Part shown: one piece after another, positions 1-8,214 of the stretch
Layout: each line of letters starts with the position of its first letter
Position numbering within the stretch: the first letter of the stretch is position 1
Source of the DNA: Pinibacter sp031553495
Lineage (GTDB): Bacteria; Bacteroidota; Bacteroidia; Chitinophagales; Chitinophagaceae
DNA length: 64,000 bases
Assembly: GCA_031553495.1 (NCBI GenBank)
Contig: JAVBLN010000024.1
Coordinates: 186,001-250,000 of the forward strand
Reading direction: 5' to 3'
Translations under genes and position numbers: made by a program
The notes under the pieces: generated by a model
What the model was told of the DNA's origin: nothing
The model's input: the letters and a program-made list of their open reading frames with translations, nothing else
The model's database searches: none

Positions 1-417
1 GGCAGTTGGCAGCAGATGTCATGTCCTGAAAAAGTAGACAGTTTTTTAGTTGATTATCACGCGACTTGCATATGCGTAGTAGCTGAGCCAAGTGTATAGC
101 TAAGCTTGTGCCTTACCGGCAGATTGCTTCTTCATTGGTTGGCAACAATTAGGATTTTCATTGGTCGTTGGTGTGCATTCGCACGATGGCCACCCTACAC
201 ACGCAACAACGGCAACTCCCAACCATTCATGTTTAATACAGCTTCTCTACTGCCAACCGCCTATTGCCTACTGTGTTTTTACCTCTGACTTCTTATCTCT
301 GACCTCTAACTCCATATAACGCTTCGATAACAATTTCTCTTTCTAAACGATGGGTTACCTTTTTAATAATAACGTATAAATACACTCGTAATAAACTTTA
401 TTTAAAAAAACAACAAA
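1..417. other. Intergenic start of window with heptamer tracts and an IS-end-like segment
   Basis: No convincing gene is seen. Bases 1-16 and about 244-315 are period-7 degenerate repeats (units like GGCAGTT, then GCCAACC, GCCTATT, GCCTACT, CTCTGAC). Bases 17-54 (TGTCATGTCCTGAAAAAGT onward) match, on the opposite strand, a segment at about 55487-55523. The sequence resembles IS3-type ends, but no transposase is present in the window. A 60-codon open frame at 106-288 has no recognisable features and runs into the heptamer tract, so I do not call it. Confidence 0.5.
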
Positions 418-867
418 ATGAAAAAAGTACTCCTGGTATTGGCAATTGGCGCTTTCGCAGCATGCAATAACAATGCTTCTACAACCTCAAACAACGCAGA
501 TTCAACTAATGCTGTAAACGAATCTTCTAAAGAATCAATCAACAGCACTCCCGGCGGCACAAATGGCACAGGCACAACTGCAGCAACAGGTAAAGACAGC
601 TCCGCTAATACGGCAACTCCTGCAGAGGGGGCAATAAAAGCGGCTATTGATTCAGGAAAATCAAAAATATCTGAAGCTGCACAAAGCACTAAGGATAAAA
701 TTGTAGAAACCGCGAACAATGCAAAAGCCACTGCTACCGATGCGAAAAACACTGTAGTTGATGCAGCAAAAGACGCTAAAACTACTGTAGTTAACACCGC
801 AAAAGATGTGAAAGAGAAGGCCGTTACCACAGGTAAGGATATTAAGAAGGCCGCTCTTGGAAATTAA
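418..867 (+). CDS. Small lipoprotein with Ala/Lys/Thr-rich coiled repeats
   Basis: The 149-residue product starts with a short lipoprotein signal (MKKVLLVLAIGAFAAC, lipidation at Cys16). An Asn/Ser/Thr-rich linker follows, to about residue 70. The C-terminal half is made of 11-residue-like amphipathic repeats rich in Ala, Lys, Asp and Thr (for example KDAKTTVVNTAKDVKEKA), similar in style to LEA, YtxH and apolipoprotein-like stress proteins. It is probably anchored to the envelope and may protect it or act as a spacer; that role is inference. A strong terminator hairpin follows at 899-934, so it looks monocistronic. No exact family is recognised. Confidence 0.8.
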   Translation: MKKVLLVLAIGAFAACNNNASTTSNNADSTNAVNESSKESINSTPGGTNGTGTTAATGKDSSANTATPAEGAIKAAIDSGKSKISEAAQSTKDKIVETANNAKATATDAKNTVVDAAKDAKTTVVNTAKDVKEKAVTTGKDIKKAALGN

Positions 868-898
868 TTTTTAGTAATAAGCGTCTTCAGTTTTTAAA

Positions 899-934
899 AA
901 AAGCCATCCTGTAAATAATTACAGGATGGCTTTT
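899..934 (+). terminator. Rho-independent terminator of the small lipoprotein gene
   Basis: A perfect 16-bp stem (AAAAGCCATCCTGTAA with its complement) around a 4-base loop ends in TTTT. It lies 31 bases after the lipoprotein stop codon. The A-run on the other arm would also let it work from the opposite strand. Confidence 0.85.
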
Positions 935-971
935 GACTAATATTACAGTTAATAGTTTTAGCAGATGATAA

Positions 972-1035
972 GAATTCCTGCAGTACAAGTGAGTGACACA
1001 ACAGAAGCCAAATCAGGGCTCTACAGCCGACCAAC
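972..1035 (+). repeat. Dispersed 65-bp unit 1 (A-like/C)
   Basis: Core GTGAGTGACACAAC is intact. The right module is the rarer C type (CAGAAGCC, then AATCAGGGCT), ending in GCCGACCAAC and an A-tract. It lies between the lipoprotein and SulP genes. Confidence 0.8.
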
Positions 1036-1139
1036 AAAATATCATCATTCAAATAATGAATACCAAATTCCGGTTCGTAACAAATTATTAACACCAGCCA
1101 TTAAACTTTCGGACACATACATCAATCTATAGCTGCATA

Positions 1140-1306
1140 AAATCTTTACACATGCGAGATAAAAAAACGCAGGTTGAAGGCTAAAGGCAATGAAAAAAAT
1201 GAAAACGTGTTAATGAATAGCAATAGATGAAAACTACCCTCACTTGTTGATCGTACTTACTAAGAATTTAAGATGTCTGACGGCCCCGGTTTTCCGGGGC
1301 TTTTTT
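1140..1306 (+). ncRNA. Possible small RNA ending in a strong terminator
   Basis: A classic intrinsic terminator (GCCCCGG, loop TTTT, CCGGGGC, then six T at 1301-1306) ends a stretch with no open reading frame. The previous gene already has its own terminator at 899-934, so this one implies a separate short transcript starting somewhere after the repeat unit at 972-1035. The 5' end is not visible, and the start given is a guess. It could instead be a stray terminator insulating sulP. Confidence 0.35.
1283..1306 (+). terminator. Rho-independent terminator upstream of the SulP gene
   Basis: A seven-base G/C-only stem with a TTTT loop is followed by TTTTTT. It has no gene in front of it. Confidence 0.85.
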
Positions 1307-1345
1307 GTGCAGGAAATGAACATATACTATTAGTAAAGAATAGCT

Positions 1346-1353
1346 TAATTTTG
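1346..1353 (+). promoter_or_regulatory. Possible -7 box for the SulP gene
   Basis: TAATTTTG fits the Bacteroidota -7 consensus TAnnTTTG and lies 93 bases before the start codon. No TTTG at the expected -33 spacing is visible, so the call is weak. Confidence 0.3.
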
Positions 1354-1446
1354 TGCCCTGATTTTACAAAATCCACTGTTGAAAAACACCATACACTCTC
1401 ATAGTACCCAAGGCTATTTATTACGGCGATCTTACCTACTATAATT

Positions 1447-3000
1447 ATGAAAAGACGAAAAATCAGGTATTACAGGCTGGTATGGCTTAAGTACGATTTA
1501 CCGGCAGGTCTCTCAGTATTTTTAGTGGCGCTACCATTATGCCTGGGTATTGCATTAGCGTCAGGCGCACCTATATATGCCGGACTTTTATCCGGCATCA
1601 TTGGCGGACTGGTTGTGGGTTTATTGAGCGGTTCTCAACTGGCCGTTTCCGGACCCGCCGCGGGGCTTACTACAATTGTAGCCGCGTCTATTATTTCATT
1701 TGGTGATTACAAAATATTTCTTCTTGCAATAATTGTGGCCGGATTCTTTCAATTATTGCTGGGACTGCTAAGGCTTGGTTCGGTTGCCAATTATTTTCCC
1801 TCAGCGGTAATTAAAGGCATGCTGGCGGCTATCGGCATTATGCTTATAGCAAAACAAATTCCCATCGCATTGGGCTACGATGAGCCGGATTTCTGGACCG
1901 GTGGCTTTCTAAAACTCTTCTCATCCAGAAATTTTTTGGATGGGCTTGATTCTTTCCGGGATCATTTAACACCGGGAGTAGTTACGGTATCTTTAGCTTC
2001 ATTGGCATTGCTCATAGTTCTTCAACAGCCATTTGCACAAAAATATAAAGTATTACCTGCACCGTTATTAGTAGTATTGTTAGGCATCATAGCAAATTTC
2101 ATTCTTGCAAAAACACAATCACCGTGGGCTTTCAAAGAGTCGCAATTGGTACATATTCCATCGAATATTTTTTCGAACATATCGTTTCCTGATTTCTCAA
2201 GAATTTTTTCCTCAGTTGAAATTTGGAAAGCCGGTCTTACAATAGGCTTACTGGCCACACTGGAAACGCTGCTGTGCATTGAAGCGATTGATAAACTGGA
2301 TAAACATAACAGAATTACCCCCGTTAACAGAGAGCTGGTAGCGCAAGGTCTTGGGAACATGATGTGTGGTGTGCTTGGCGCTATACCAATGACCGCGGTT
2401 GTTGTACGCGGTTCTGCCAATGTGGATGCCGGTGCAAGAACAAAACTTTCAGCATTCACTCATGGTATATTCCTGCTGTTATCAATAGTTCTGATTCCTT
2501 TTGTTCTTAACCAGATACCCTATGCCTCACTGGCTGCAATATTGTTGGTGACAGGTTATAATTTAACCAAAGCAAAATTATACCGCAGCATGTGGAAACT
2601 TGGCTGGACGCAGTTCATGCCGTTCATCATCACCATTATAGTAATTCTTTCAACAGATTTATTGATCGGTGTAAGTATCGGGTTGCTGATATCTATTTAC
2701 TTCATTATTCAAAACAACTTCAGGGTTGAATTCAATATCAAAAAAACTACTGTTAACGAAATTGAGCACTACCTGATTAAACTACATTCAAGTGTTACAT
2801 TTCTTAATAAAGTAAAACTGCAAAAATCACTGGATAGAATCCCCGAAGATTCCAGCTTAACAATTGATGCCAGCAATTGCACTTTTATAGATTATGACAT
2901 ACTTGAAATTATCAGTGAGTTTTCCAACAAAGCCGAAGACCGCAATATCGCGCTCACTTTGAAAGGTATTACTAAAGTGGATGTAACCGCTATCCATTAG
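1447..3000 (+). CDS. SulP-family inorganic anion transporter with STAS domain
   Basis: The 517-residue inner-membrane transporter has the SulP N-terminal signature (PAGLSVFLVALPLCLGIALA from about residue 19, then SGSQLAVSGPAAGL) and about ten or more hydrophobic segments up to residue 430. A C-terminal STAS domain follows at about 440-515 (SLTIDASNCTFIDYDILEII). Family members move sulfate, bicarbonate or related anions in symport or exchange. Bacterial proteins of this shape are often bicarbonate or sulfate importers, and the substrate cannot be told here. The length is typical. It is followed at once by a repeat unit and a convergent uxaC, so it is probably a single-gene transcript. Confidence 0.92.
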   Translation: MKRRKIRYYRLVWLKYDLPAGLSVFLVALPLCLGIALASGAPIYAGLLSGIIGGLVVGLLSGSQLAVSGPAAGLTTIVAASIISFGDYKIFLLAIIVAGFFQLLLGLLRLGSVANYFPSAVIKGMLAAIGIMLIAKQIPIALGYDEPDFWTGGFLKLFSSRNFLDGLDSFRDHLTPGVVTVSLASLALLIVLQQPFAQKYKVLPAPLLVVLLGIIANFILAKTQSPWAFKESQLVHIPSNIFSNISFPDFSRIFSSVEIWKAGLTIGLLATLETLLCIEAIDKLDKHNRITPVNRELVAQGLGNMMCGVLGAIPMTAVVVRGSANVDAGARTKLSAFTHGIFLLLSIVLIPFVLNQIPYASLAAILLVTGYNLTKAKLYRSMWKLGWTQFMPFIITIIVILSTDLLIGVSIGLLISIYFIIQNNFRVEFNIKKTTVNEIEHYLIKLHSSVTFLNKVKLQKSLDRIPEDSSLTIDASNCTFIDYDILEIISEFSNKAEDRNIALTLKGITKVDVTAIH

Positions 3001-3132
3001 TGAGTAGTCTTATCCCTTCTCCTTTGGAGCAGAGAGAGCTGTACACAAAGCGTATATTCATAGACGTTAATAATTTATTTAATTCTTGTTGCTATACTTT
3101 GCACCTCATAATTTTATGCAGCTATTTTTTTG

Positions 3133-3200
3133 TGGGACTAGCGGTATTGCTACTATTAAGCATCGTTGTGTCACTCACTTGTACGGTAGTAATGCTATTC
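3133..3200 (-). repeat. Dispersed 65-bp unit 2 (A/A'), extended
   Basis: A full core with A-type flanks lies in the convergent gap between sulP and uxaC. Similarity to units 4, 7 and 19 continues outward on the left side (to about 3245: TATACTTTACGCAGCATAAA read on the minus strand) and beyond the A-tract (to about 3100), giving a roughly 145-bp extended form. Confidence 0.85.
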
Positions 3201-3306
3201 GGCAAGGTTAAGCATTCATGCCAAATTTATGCTGCGTAAAGTATAATCTTTTTCAGCAACTCATGCTTAAAGCGCTTTCAACTTTCAACTCTCAACTTTC
3301 CATTAA

Positions 3307-3342
3307 AAAAAGTTGTACACTTTTTACGGTGTACAACTTTTA
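3307..3342. terminator. Bidirectional terminator between sulP and uxaC
   Basis: AAAAGTTGTACAC and GTGTACAACTTTT form a 13-bp perfect stem around a short T-rich loop, with A and T runs at the two ends. It lies 21 bases past the uxaC stop codon and suits both converging genes. Confidence 0.75.
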
Positions 3343-3363
3343 CAACTACAAAAATCAATATGA

Positions 3364-4782
3364 TTACTTGTTTCCGCCTACATGCTGCCAATTAAAGTAT
3401 TGGCGGGCATTATAGAATGAAATGTCCTGAACTATTTTACCAATCCATTTAATATCATTTGGCAATTCTCCATTTTCAACTTCTTCGCCAAACAGGTTAC
3501 AAAGAATACGGCGGAAATACTCATGCCGTGGAAATGAAAGGAAACTCCTGGAATCGGTGAGCATACCCACAAATTTGCTGATAAGTCCCATGTTCGACAA
3601 CGCGTTCATTTGTTTTGTCATGCCGTCTTTTTGATCAAGGAACCACCAACCTGAACCAAATTGCACCTTTCCTGCTACAGAACCATCATTAAAGTTGCCG
3701 ATCATTGTAGCAAACAATTCGTTATCCCTAGGATTCAAATTGTATAAAATAGTTTTTGCCAGTTTATTATTGCTATCAAGACGAGCCAGGAATTTTGCCA
3801 AAGCCCTACCCTGCTGAAAATCTCCAATAGAATCCCAACCGGTATCAGGGCCAAGTTGGCGCATCATTCTCGCGTTATTATTGCGAAGCGCACCCAGGTG
3901 GTATTGTTGCACCCAGCCTTTTTCCCAATCCCACTCGGCAAAATAAACAAGCATGGCGGATTTAAACTGACGAATTTCCGTAGGACACAATGCCTGCCCT
4001 TTCATCAATTTTTCAAACAACACTTCAATCTGGTAATCTGTATAATCTTCAGCATATATTTCTTCCAAACCGTGATCAGACACACCGCAACCCATTGTTG
4101 CAAAGAAGTCGTGACGGCTTTTCAACGCGTCAAGATATGCCTGGAAATTCGTAATGCTAACATTCGCCGCCTTTTCCACACGCTGAACGTATTTCCTAAA
4201 GCTCTCTACGTTATCTACATTCATTGCCTGATCCGGACGAAATGCAGGCAGAATGGGAATTTCAAAATCATTCTTTAAAAACTGGTGATCTTTCAAATCA
4301 TCAGCCGGATCATCTGTTGTACAAACAACCACTACATTCATTTTGCGAAGCAGGTTGCGCACAGACCATTCTTTTGTACAAATTTTAGCAGAAGCCTCGT
4401 CATATATTTTTTTGGCAGAATCGCCATCCAATAAATCGTTAATACCAAAATAACGTTGCAACTCCAGGTGCGTCCAGTGATACAGCGGATTGCGCAATGT
4501 GTATGGAACGGTATTTGCCCACTGAGTAAATTTTTCGAAATCAGATTTGTTACCCATACAATAGCTTTCATCAACTCCATTGGTGCGCATAGCACGCCAT
4601 TTGTAGTGATCGCCATATAACCAGGCTTGCGTAATATTTTGAAACTGGTGATCAGATGCTATTTGTGATTGTGGCAAATGGCAATGATAATCGATGATGG
4701 GCATGTCTTTGGCATACTCATGATACAACTGTTGAGCGAACTTATTTTTCAATAAAAAGTTCTCATCTAAAAACTGCTTCAT
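3364..4782 (-). CDS. uxaC: Glucuronate (uronate) isomerase
   Basis: The 472-residue cytoplasmic enzyme interconverts D-glucuronate and D-fructuronate, or D-galacturonate and D-tagaturonate. It is the first step of uronate catabolism. It matches UxaC over its full length: the amidohydrolase-like metal site His33-Cys34-His35 in DYHCHL, the early WLYGDHYKWRAMR segment, and the late PRDNELFATMIGNF and GSGWWFLDQKDGM segments. It lies downstream of the pectin-degrading genes on the same strand, separated by a repeat unit, and supplies the entry step for uronates they release. The next steps (SDR and uxuA) are 16 kb away at 20.5-22.7 kb. Confidence 0.95.
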   Translation of the reverse strand: MKQFLDENFLLKNKFAQQLYHEYAKDMPIIDYHCHLPQSQIASDHQFQNITQAWLYGDHYKWRAMRTNGVDESYCMGNKSDFEKFTQWANTVPYTLRNPLYHWTHLELQRYFGINDLLDGDSAKKIYDEASAKICTKEWSVRNLLRKMNVVVVCTTDDPADDLKDHQFLKNDFEIPILPAFRPDQAMNVDNVESFRKYVQRVEKAANVSITNFQAYLDALKSRHDFFATMGCGVSDHGLEEIYAEDYTDYQIEVLFEKLMKGQALCPTEIRQFKSAMLVYFAEWDWEKGWVQQYHLGALRNNNARMMRQLGPDTGWDSIGDFQQGRALAKFLARLDSNNKLAKTILYNLNPRDNELFATMIGNFNDGSVAGKVQFGSGWWFLDQKDGMTKQMNALSNMGLISKFVGMLTDSRSFLSFPRHEYFRRILCNLFGEEVENGELPNDIKWIGKIVQDISFYNARQYFNWQHVGGNK

Positions 4783-4897
4783 GTTTAATTTATTTTCAAT
4801 TTTTTAATTAGCTGTAAGCGGTACGTAAGCACATGGTTAATAAAGTTACTGATTGTAGGTTGCTATCTGCTATAATTTGTAAGTACTTTATTTTTTT

Positions 4898-4965
4898 GGG
4901 TATCAGCGGCATTACTACTATTGGGCTTCTGTTGTGTCACTCACTTGTACGGCAGTAATTCTATT
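4898..4965 (-). repeat. Dispersed 65-bp unit 3 (A with hybrid right module)
   Basis: The core is intact. The right module mixes C-type (AGAAGCCCAATAG) and A-type (TAGTAATGCCG) sequence, then an A-tract on the minus strand. It lies between uxaC and the pectin esterase gene. Confidence 0.8.
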
Positions 4966-5021
4966 CGGACCGGTGTAACACCAAACATTGAATACACCAC
5001 ACTTTTCTTCAAGAATTCGTT

Positions 5022-6053
5022 TTATTCTTCAACATTCCATCTACCGTTGAAAGTCCAGTTGGCATCAATAGCAGAGGCCTCATTTGCCTGTATATTATTT
5101 TTATACCATTCAAAATCACTTCCATTTTTCCGGTGACAGTTATAATAATAAATACGTTCGCCCCATTTTACCGGTGGTGTAGAAGTTACTTTGTAAATAG
5201 GTTTGTCGGCCATATTATCTGCAAAAACACAATCAATTAGATAAAACTGGGCTTCTTTGTGATAACGCCCAAGTTTAAATCCATCATAGCCGCTAAACCT
5301 GCAATTCCTTAAAACCGTTTTTGAATCAGGATTTGCAGATCCGTCGTGCCAGATAGCCGCATCTCCCATGTTAGCTTTAAAATCACAATTTACTGCATAA
5401 GCCCAACCCCTGGGGCAATAAAAATCAACTCCGCCCTCCATTTGGCAGTCCTTAAAATAAAACATGCCGTTCGTTACATTCCAGGGACTAACCGTATCAC
5501 CGGCAAATGCTTTCAGAATGCAATTTATCACTTTTAACCGGGTAGTTTGGAAGGTACGAAGGGCCATTTGATGCCCGCCGTAGCTTATTTTTTTCTGCGG
5601 AGAAATAGTATCATTTTTGCAGGCAATAATCCTGTCGGGTTTGCCGGCGTTATCAAAACCATAAGTATTACTGATTGTGAGGTTCTTAAGCGTAATATCG
5701 CTGCCGCTCATGCTTATAGTGGCCACACCCCAATCGTCGGAGTGCTCGCAGCGCCATTCATCACGGGCAATAGCGGCAGTAATGATGGTAGTATTTTTAT
5801 CTTCGCCTTCCAGAACGATATTGCTTTTTTCAATATACAGTTTTTCTCTGTACACACCCTTTTTTATGAAAATGATGCGTTGCGTGGATGAAGAATCGGA
5901 CAAACTGTTAATGGCGCCCTGGATAGTTTTAAAATCACCTTTACCGCGCTGATCTACAATTATTTTTTGTTTAGCTTCCGCAAAAGAAGTGATCAACAAA
6001 AGCGGCAGCAACAGGATATACGTTAATTTAAAAACCGCATGGCAGGATGGCAT
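5022..6053 (-). CDS. Secreted pectin esterase (CE8-like right-handed beta-helix)
   Basis: The 343-residue protein demethylates pectin in the periplasm or outside the cell. The start is placed at 6053 because it gives a clean signal peptide (MPSCHAVFKLTYILLLPLLL, ending near SFAEA). The longer frame to 6263 merely reads through repeat unit 4. Pectinesterase features follow: DQRGKGDFKTIQGAINS at the mature N-terminus, GVYREKLYI, a QMALR segment, AGDTVSP, GGVDFYCPRG in place of the usual DFIFG, and LGRYHKEAQFY in place of LGRPW. The altered active-site blocks put it in a divergent subgroup, so another acyl substrate is possible. It is codirectional with the GH105 and GH28 genes. Confidence 0.85.
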   Translation of the reverse strand: MPSCHAVFKLTYILLLPLLLITSFAEAKQKIIVDQRGKGDFKTIQGAINSLSDSSSTQRIIFIKKGVYREKLYIEKSNIVLEGEDKNTTIITAAIARDEWRCEHSDDWGVATISMSGSDITLKNLTISNTYGFDNAGKPDRIIACKNDTISPQKKISYGGHQMALRTFQTTRLKVINCILKAFAGDTVSPWNVTNGMFYFKDCQMEGGVDFYCPRGWAYAVNCDFKANMGDAAIWHDGSANPDSKTVLRNCRFSGYDGFKLGRYHKEAQFYLIDCVFADNMADKPIYKVTSTPPVKWGERIYYYNCHRKNGSDFEWYKNNIQANEASAIDANWTFNGRWNVEE

Positions 6054-6144
6054 TTTTTCGTGCAGATCCTGTAATGCAGTTTTAGTAAAAATATCTCTAC
6101 ACTTTTTGCAGTATAAATTTGCGCATGAACGTTTTACCCCGGCG

Positions 6145-6210
6145 AATAGAATTACTACCGCACAAGTGAGTGACACAACGATGCTTAATAGTAGCAATAC
6201 CGCCGGTCCC
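6145..6210 (+). repeat. Dispersed 65-bp unit 4 (A/A'), extended
   Basis: It has perfect core and A-type flanks with CCGGTCCC and an A-tract at the end. The extended left arm (from about 6095) resembles units 2 and 7. It separates the pectin esterase and GH105 genes and creates a false N-terminal extension in the esterase frame. Confidence 0.85.
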
Positions 6211-6265
6211 AAAAATAAAAACACGTAATTATTGCCTGCCCGAAATTTATGACTACAAAGCATAT

Positions 6266-8200
6266 TTATTTTTTTATTGCTGATTGTTTCGTCAACCAGT
6301 TGGCCAGATCCTGCGCTGCTTTATAGTTATCGAAATCGGCAGGTAATCTTCTGCCATCGGTATATTCGTTATACAACCAGGGATCGGTTACGGCATACAC
6401 CGTGCCTTTGCCCACTTTGGCCACAGCCATCAATATATCGCCATTATCGGTATAGTACGCTTTTGCCGGAGCTGTTGCTGTGATAGTGCATATTTCTTTT
6501 AAGTATAGCTTTCTTGCAGTGCGGAATATTTTATCTTTTTCGCCAATCATTTCTGCACCCATTTCAAACTGTGTGCCTGTAACACGATTTCGAATATTTT
6601 GATTGAAATGAATGCCAAATTTTTCAGAAAGAGTATTTAAGTGTTTAAACTCTGTGTTAATCGAGTCGTTCATCATCATTACCAGTACGCCGCCTTTTTT
6701 TACCCAGTCGTAAATATTTTGAGCCGATGTTTCATCCATATAATTCGGATTAGGACTTTCGGCCTGTGTATCCGGATCAACTATTATGTACACATCGCTA
6801 TTACTCAGATTAGCTGCAGTGGGCGCTTCATAAAGTGTAGCTAAATCGGCTCCTGTGGCCTTGAAAGCATGCCCCCAGAAAGAGAAACCTTCGTATCGCA
6901 TTTCTTCCCATTTGTAATGGTATGAACGGTTGAAGCCCGCGGCATCTTTTTTTGTTTCCGCATTAAAATAACTGTCGAGCATTACGGTTTTCCCTTTGCC
7001 GGGTTTTGGCAAATTTGCCATTTCAATTTCATTACTTGCAAGTAAAAATGCGCCTAACCCTTTCGGATCATTTACCACAATTTTTTCCTGCATATAATAT
7101 TCAAAACTACCATCGCGATATGGTTTGCCGCCTAGCCCGCTTACACCCACTGTGCCATTTAGCGTCATCGCATCGCTGCCATTGGCCACGGCAAATCTTT
7201 CAATTATTCCTTTATATCCTTTTTGAGCAGCAGCCAGATACGATTCAGGTAAATACTTTAAACGAACAGCTTTCGCTAAGGTATAAACGAACATGCAGCT
7301 TGCAGAAGCTTCAAAATAATTGGGGTTTACATTTGGTTTATCTAACACATCCCACCAAAGGCCGGTTTTTGCATCCTGCACTTTCACTACCGCTTCCGCG
7401 TATCTTTTTAAGATATCGATAACTGCCGAACGTTGCGGGTGATTGGCAGGAAAATACTCCAACGCATCTACCAGCGCCATTCCATACCAGCCCATCGCTC
7501 TTCCCCAAAAGTTTGGAGAGAGGCCTGTAGTTTTATCGGCCCACTTTTGCTCCCTGGATTCATCCCAGCCATGATACAACAAACCGGTTTTGCTATCGCG
7601 AGCATGTTTTTCCATCAGTATGAACTGCTTTGCTATATCATTGAAAGCGGTATCTTCTTTAAACAAGCTGGCATACTCCGCATAGAACGGTTCACCCATG
7701 TAAAGCCCATCGAGCCACATTTGGTAAGGGTATCTTTGCTTATGCCAAAAACCGCCATCACTTGTGCGGGGTTGCTTTCTTAATTGCTCACGCAAAGTGG
7801 TTGCTGCTCTATAATATTTTATCCGGTCGGTAACACGAAACATGGTAAGCGCCAGGCGACCATTCAAAATGTGATCTATGTTATAATCTTCCATTTTATA
7901 GGTTTTAATGGAACCGTCATTCCCTATAAAATAGTTAACGCTTTTTTCAATGTATTTGAAGTAATCGCCATTTGCTGTCTTATACCAAAGCCCTTCCATA
8001 CCTTTCAGGATAACTCCCTGGTCATAAGACCATACCGGTTTGGAACGTCCTTCACTTGTAAAAGAATCCGTCCAATTGCGCATAATGGTATTAGCAGCAC
8101 GTTCTGACCAGGAAATGGCAGAAACCTGTTTTTGCGCATTCGCGAAAAATACAAAAAGAAGGAGAAATGCCGGCAATACTTTTAAGAGCAGATTTTTCAT
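6266..8200 (-). CDS. Unsaturated rhamnogalacturonyl hydrolase (GH105/88) with C-terminal DUF4350-like domain
   Basis: The 644-residue secreted enzyme (signal to about residue 22, ending FFANA) removes unsaturated uronic residues from rhamnogalacturonan fragments made by lyases. The alpha/alpha-barrel carries the family blocks SYDQGVILKGMEGLWY (58-73), YNIDHILNGR (106-115) and the signature MWLDGLYMGEPF with Asp164 the likely catalytic residue. After about residue 395 comes a glutamine-amidotransferase-like DUF4350 region (SDVYIIVDPDTQ, WVKKGGVLVMMMND) that makes the protein nearly twice the length of a plain GH105. The gap to the upstream GH28 gene is 14 bases, so the two form an operon. Confidence 0.9.
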   Translation of the reverse strand: MKNLLLKVLPAFLLLFVFFANAQKQVSAISWSERAANTIMRNWTDSFTSEGRSKPVWSYDQGVILKGMEGLWYKTANGDYFKYIEKSVNYFIGNDGSIKTYKMEDYNIDHILNGRLALTMFRVTDRIKYYRAATTLREQLRKQPRTSDGGFWHKQRYPYQMWLDGLYMGEPFYAEYASLFKEDTAFNDIAKQFILMEKHARDSKTGLLYHGWDESREQKWADKTTGLSPNFWGRAMGWYGMALVDALEYFPANHPQRSAVIDILKRYAEAVVKVQDAKTGLWWDVLDKPNVNPNYFEASASCMFVYTLAKAVRLKYLPESYLAAAQKGYKGIIERFAVANGSDAMTLNGTVGVSGLGGKPYRDGSFEYYMQEKIVVNDPKGLGAFLLASNEIEMANLPKPGKGKTVMLDSYFNAETKKDAAGFNRSYHYKWEEMRYEGFSFWGHAFKATGADLATLYEAPTAANLSNSDVYIIVDPDTQAESPNPNYMDETSAQNIYDWVKKGGVLVMMMNDSINTEFKHLNTLSEKFGIHFNQNIRNRVTGTQFEMGAEMIGEKDKIFRTARKLYLKEICTITATAPAKAYYTDNGDILMAVAKVGKGTVYAVTDPWLYNEYTDGRRLPADFDNYKAAQDLANWLTKQSAIKK

Positions 8201-8214
8201 GATGTAGTAACAGA

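Larger units (their letters stand above)
3001..3363. other. Convergent intergenic gap
   Basis: It holds the extended repeat unit 2 and, at 3276-3303, a heptamer tract (CTTTCAA, CTTTCAA, CTCTCAA, CTTTCCA). From 3306 an inverted pair AAAAGTTGTACAC / GTGTACAACTTTT at about 3307-3342 forms a hairpin that can terminate transcription from either side. Confidence 0.6.

Noticed and set aside
106..288. 60-codon open frame at the window start
   Set aside because: No family features, and it translates a heptamer tract at its end.
402..830. 142-codon frame opposite the small lipoprotein
   Set aside because: Antisense shadow of a gene with a strong lipoprotein signal and its own terminator.
894..1094. 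66-codon minus frame
   Set aside because: It runs through the terminator hairpin and repeat unit 1.
3000..3239. Open frame encoding a hydrophobic LLLLSIVVSLTC peptide (also at 17633-17833 and 51778-52032)
   Set aside because: It is the minus reading of the 65-bp unit. B-type units carry stop codons or shifts in the same place, and the start codons differ between copies, so a conserved small protein is unlikely.
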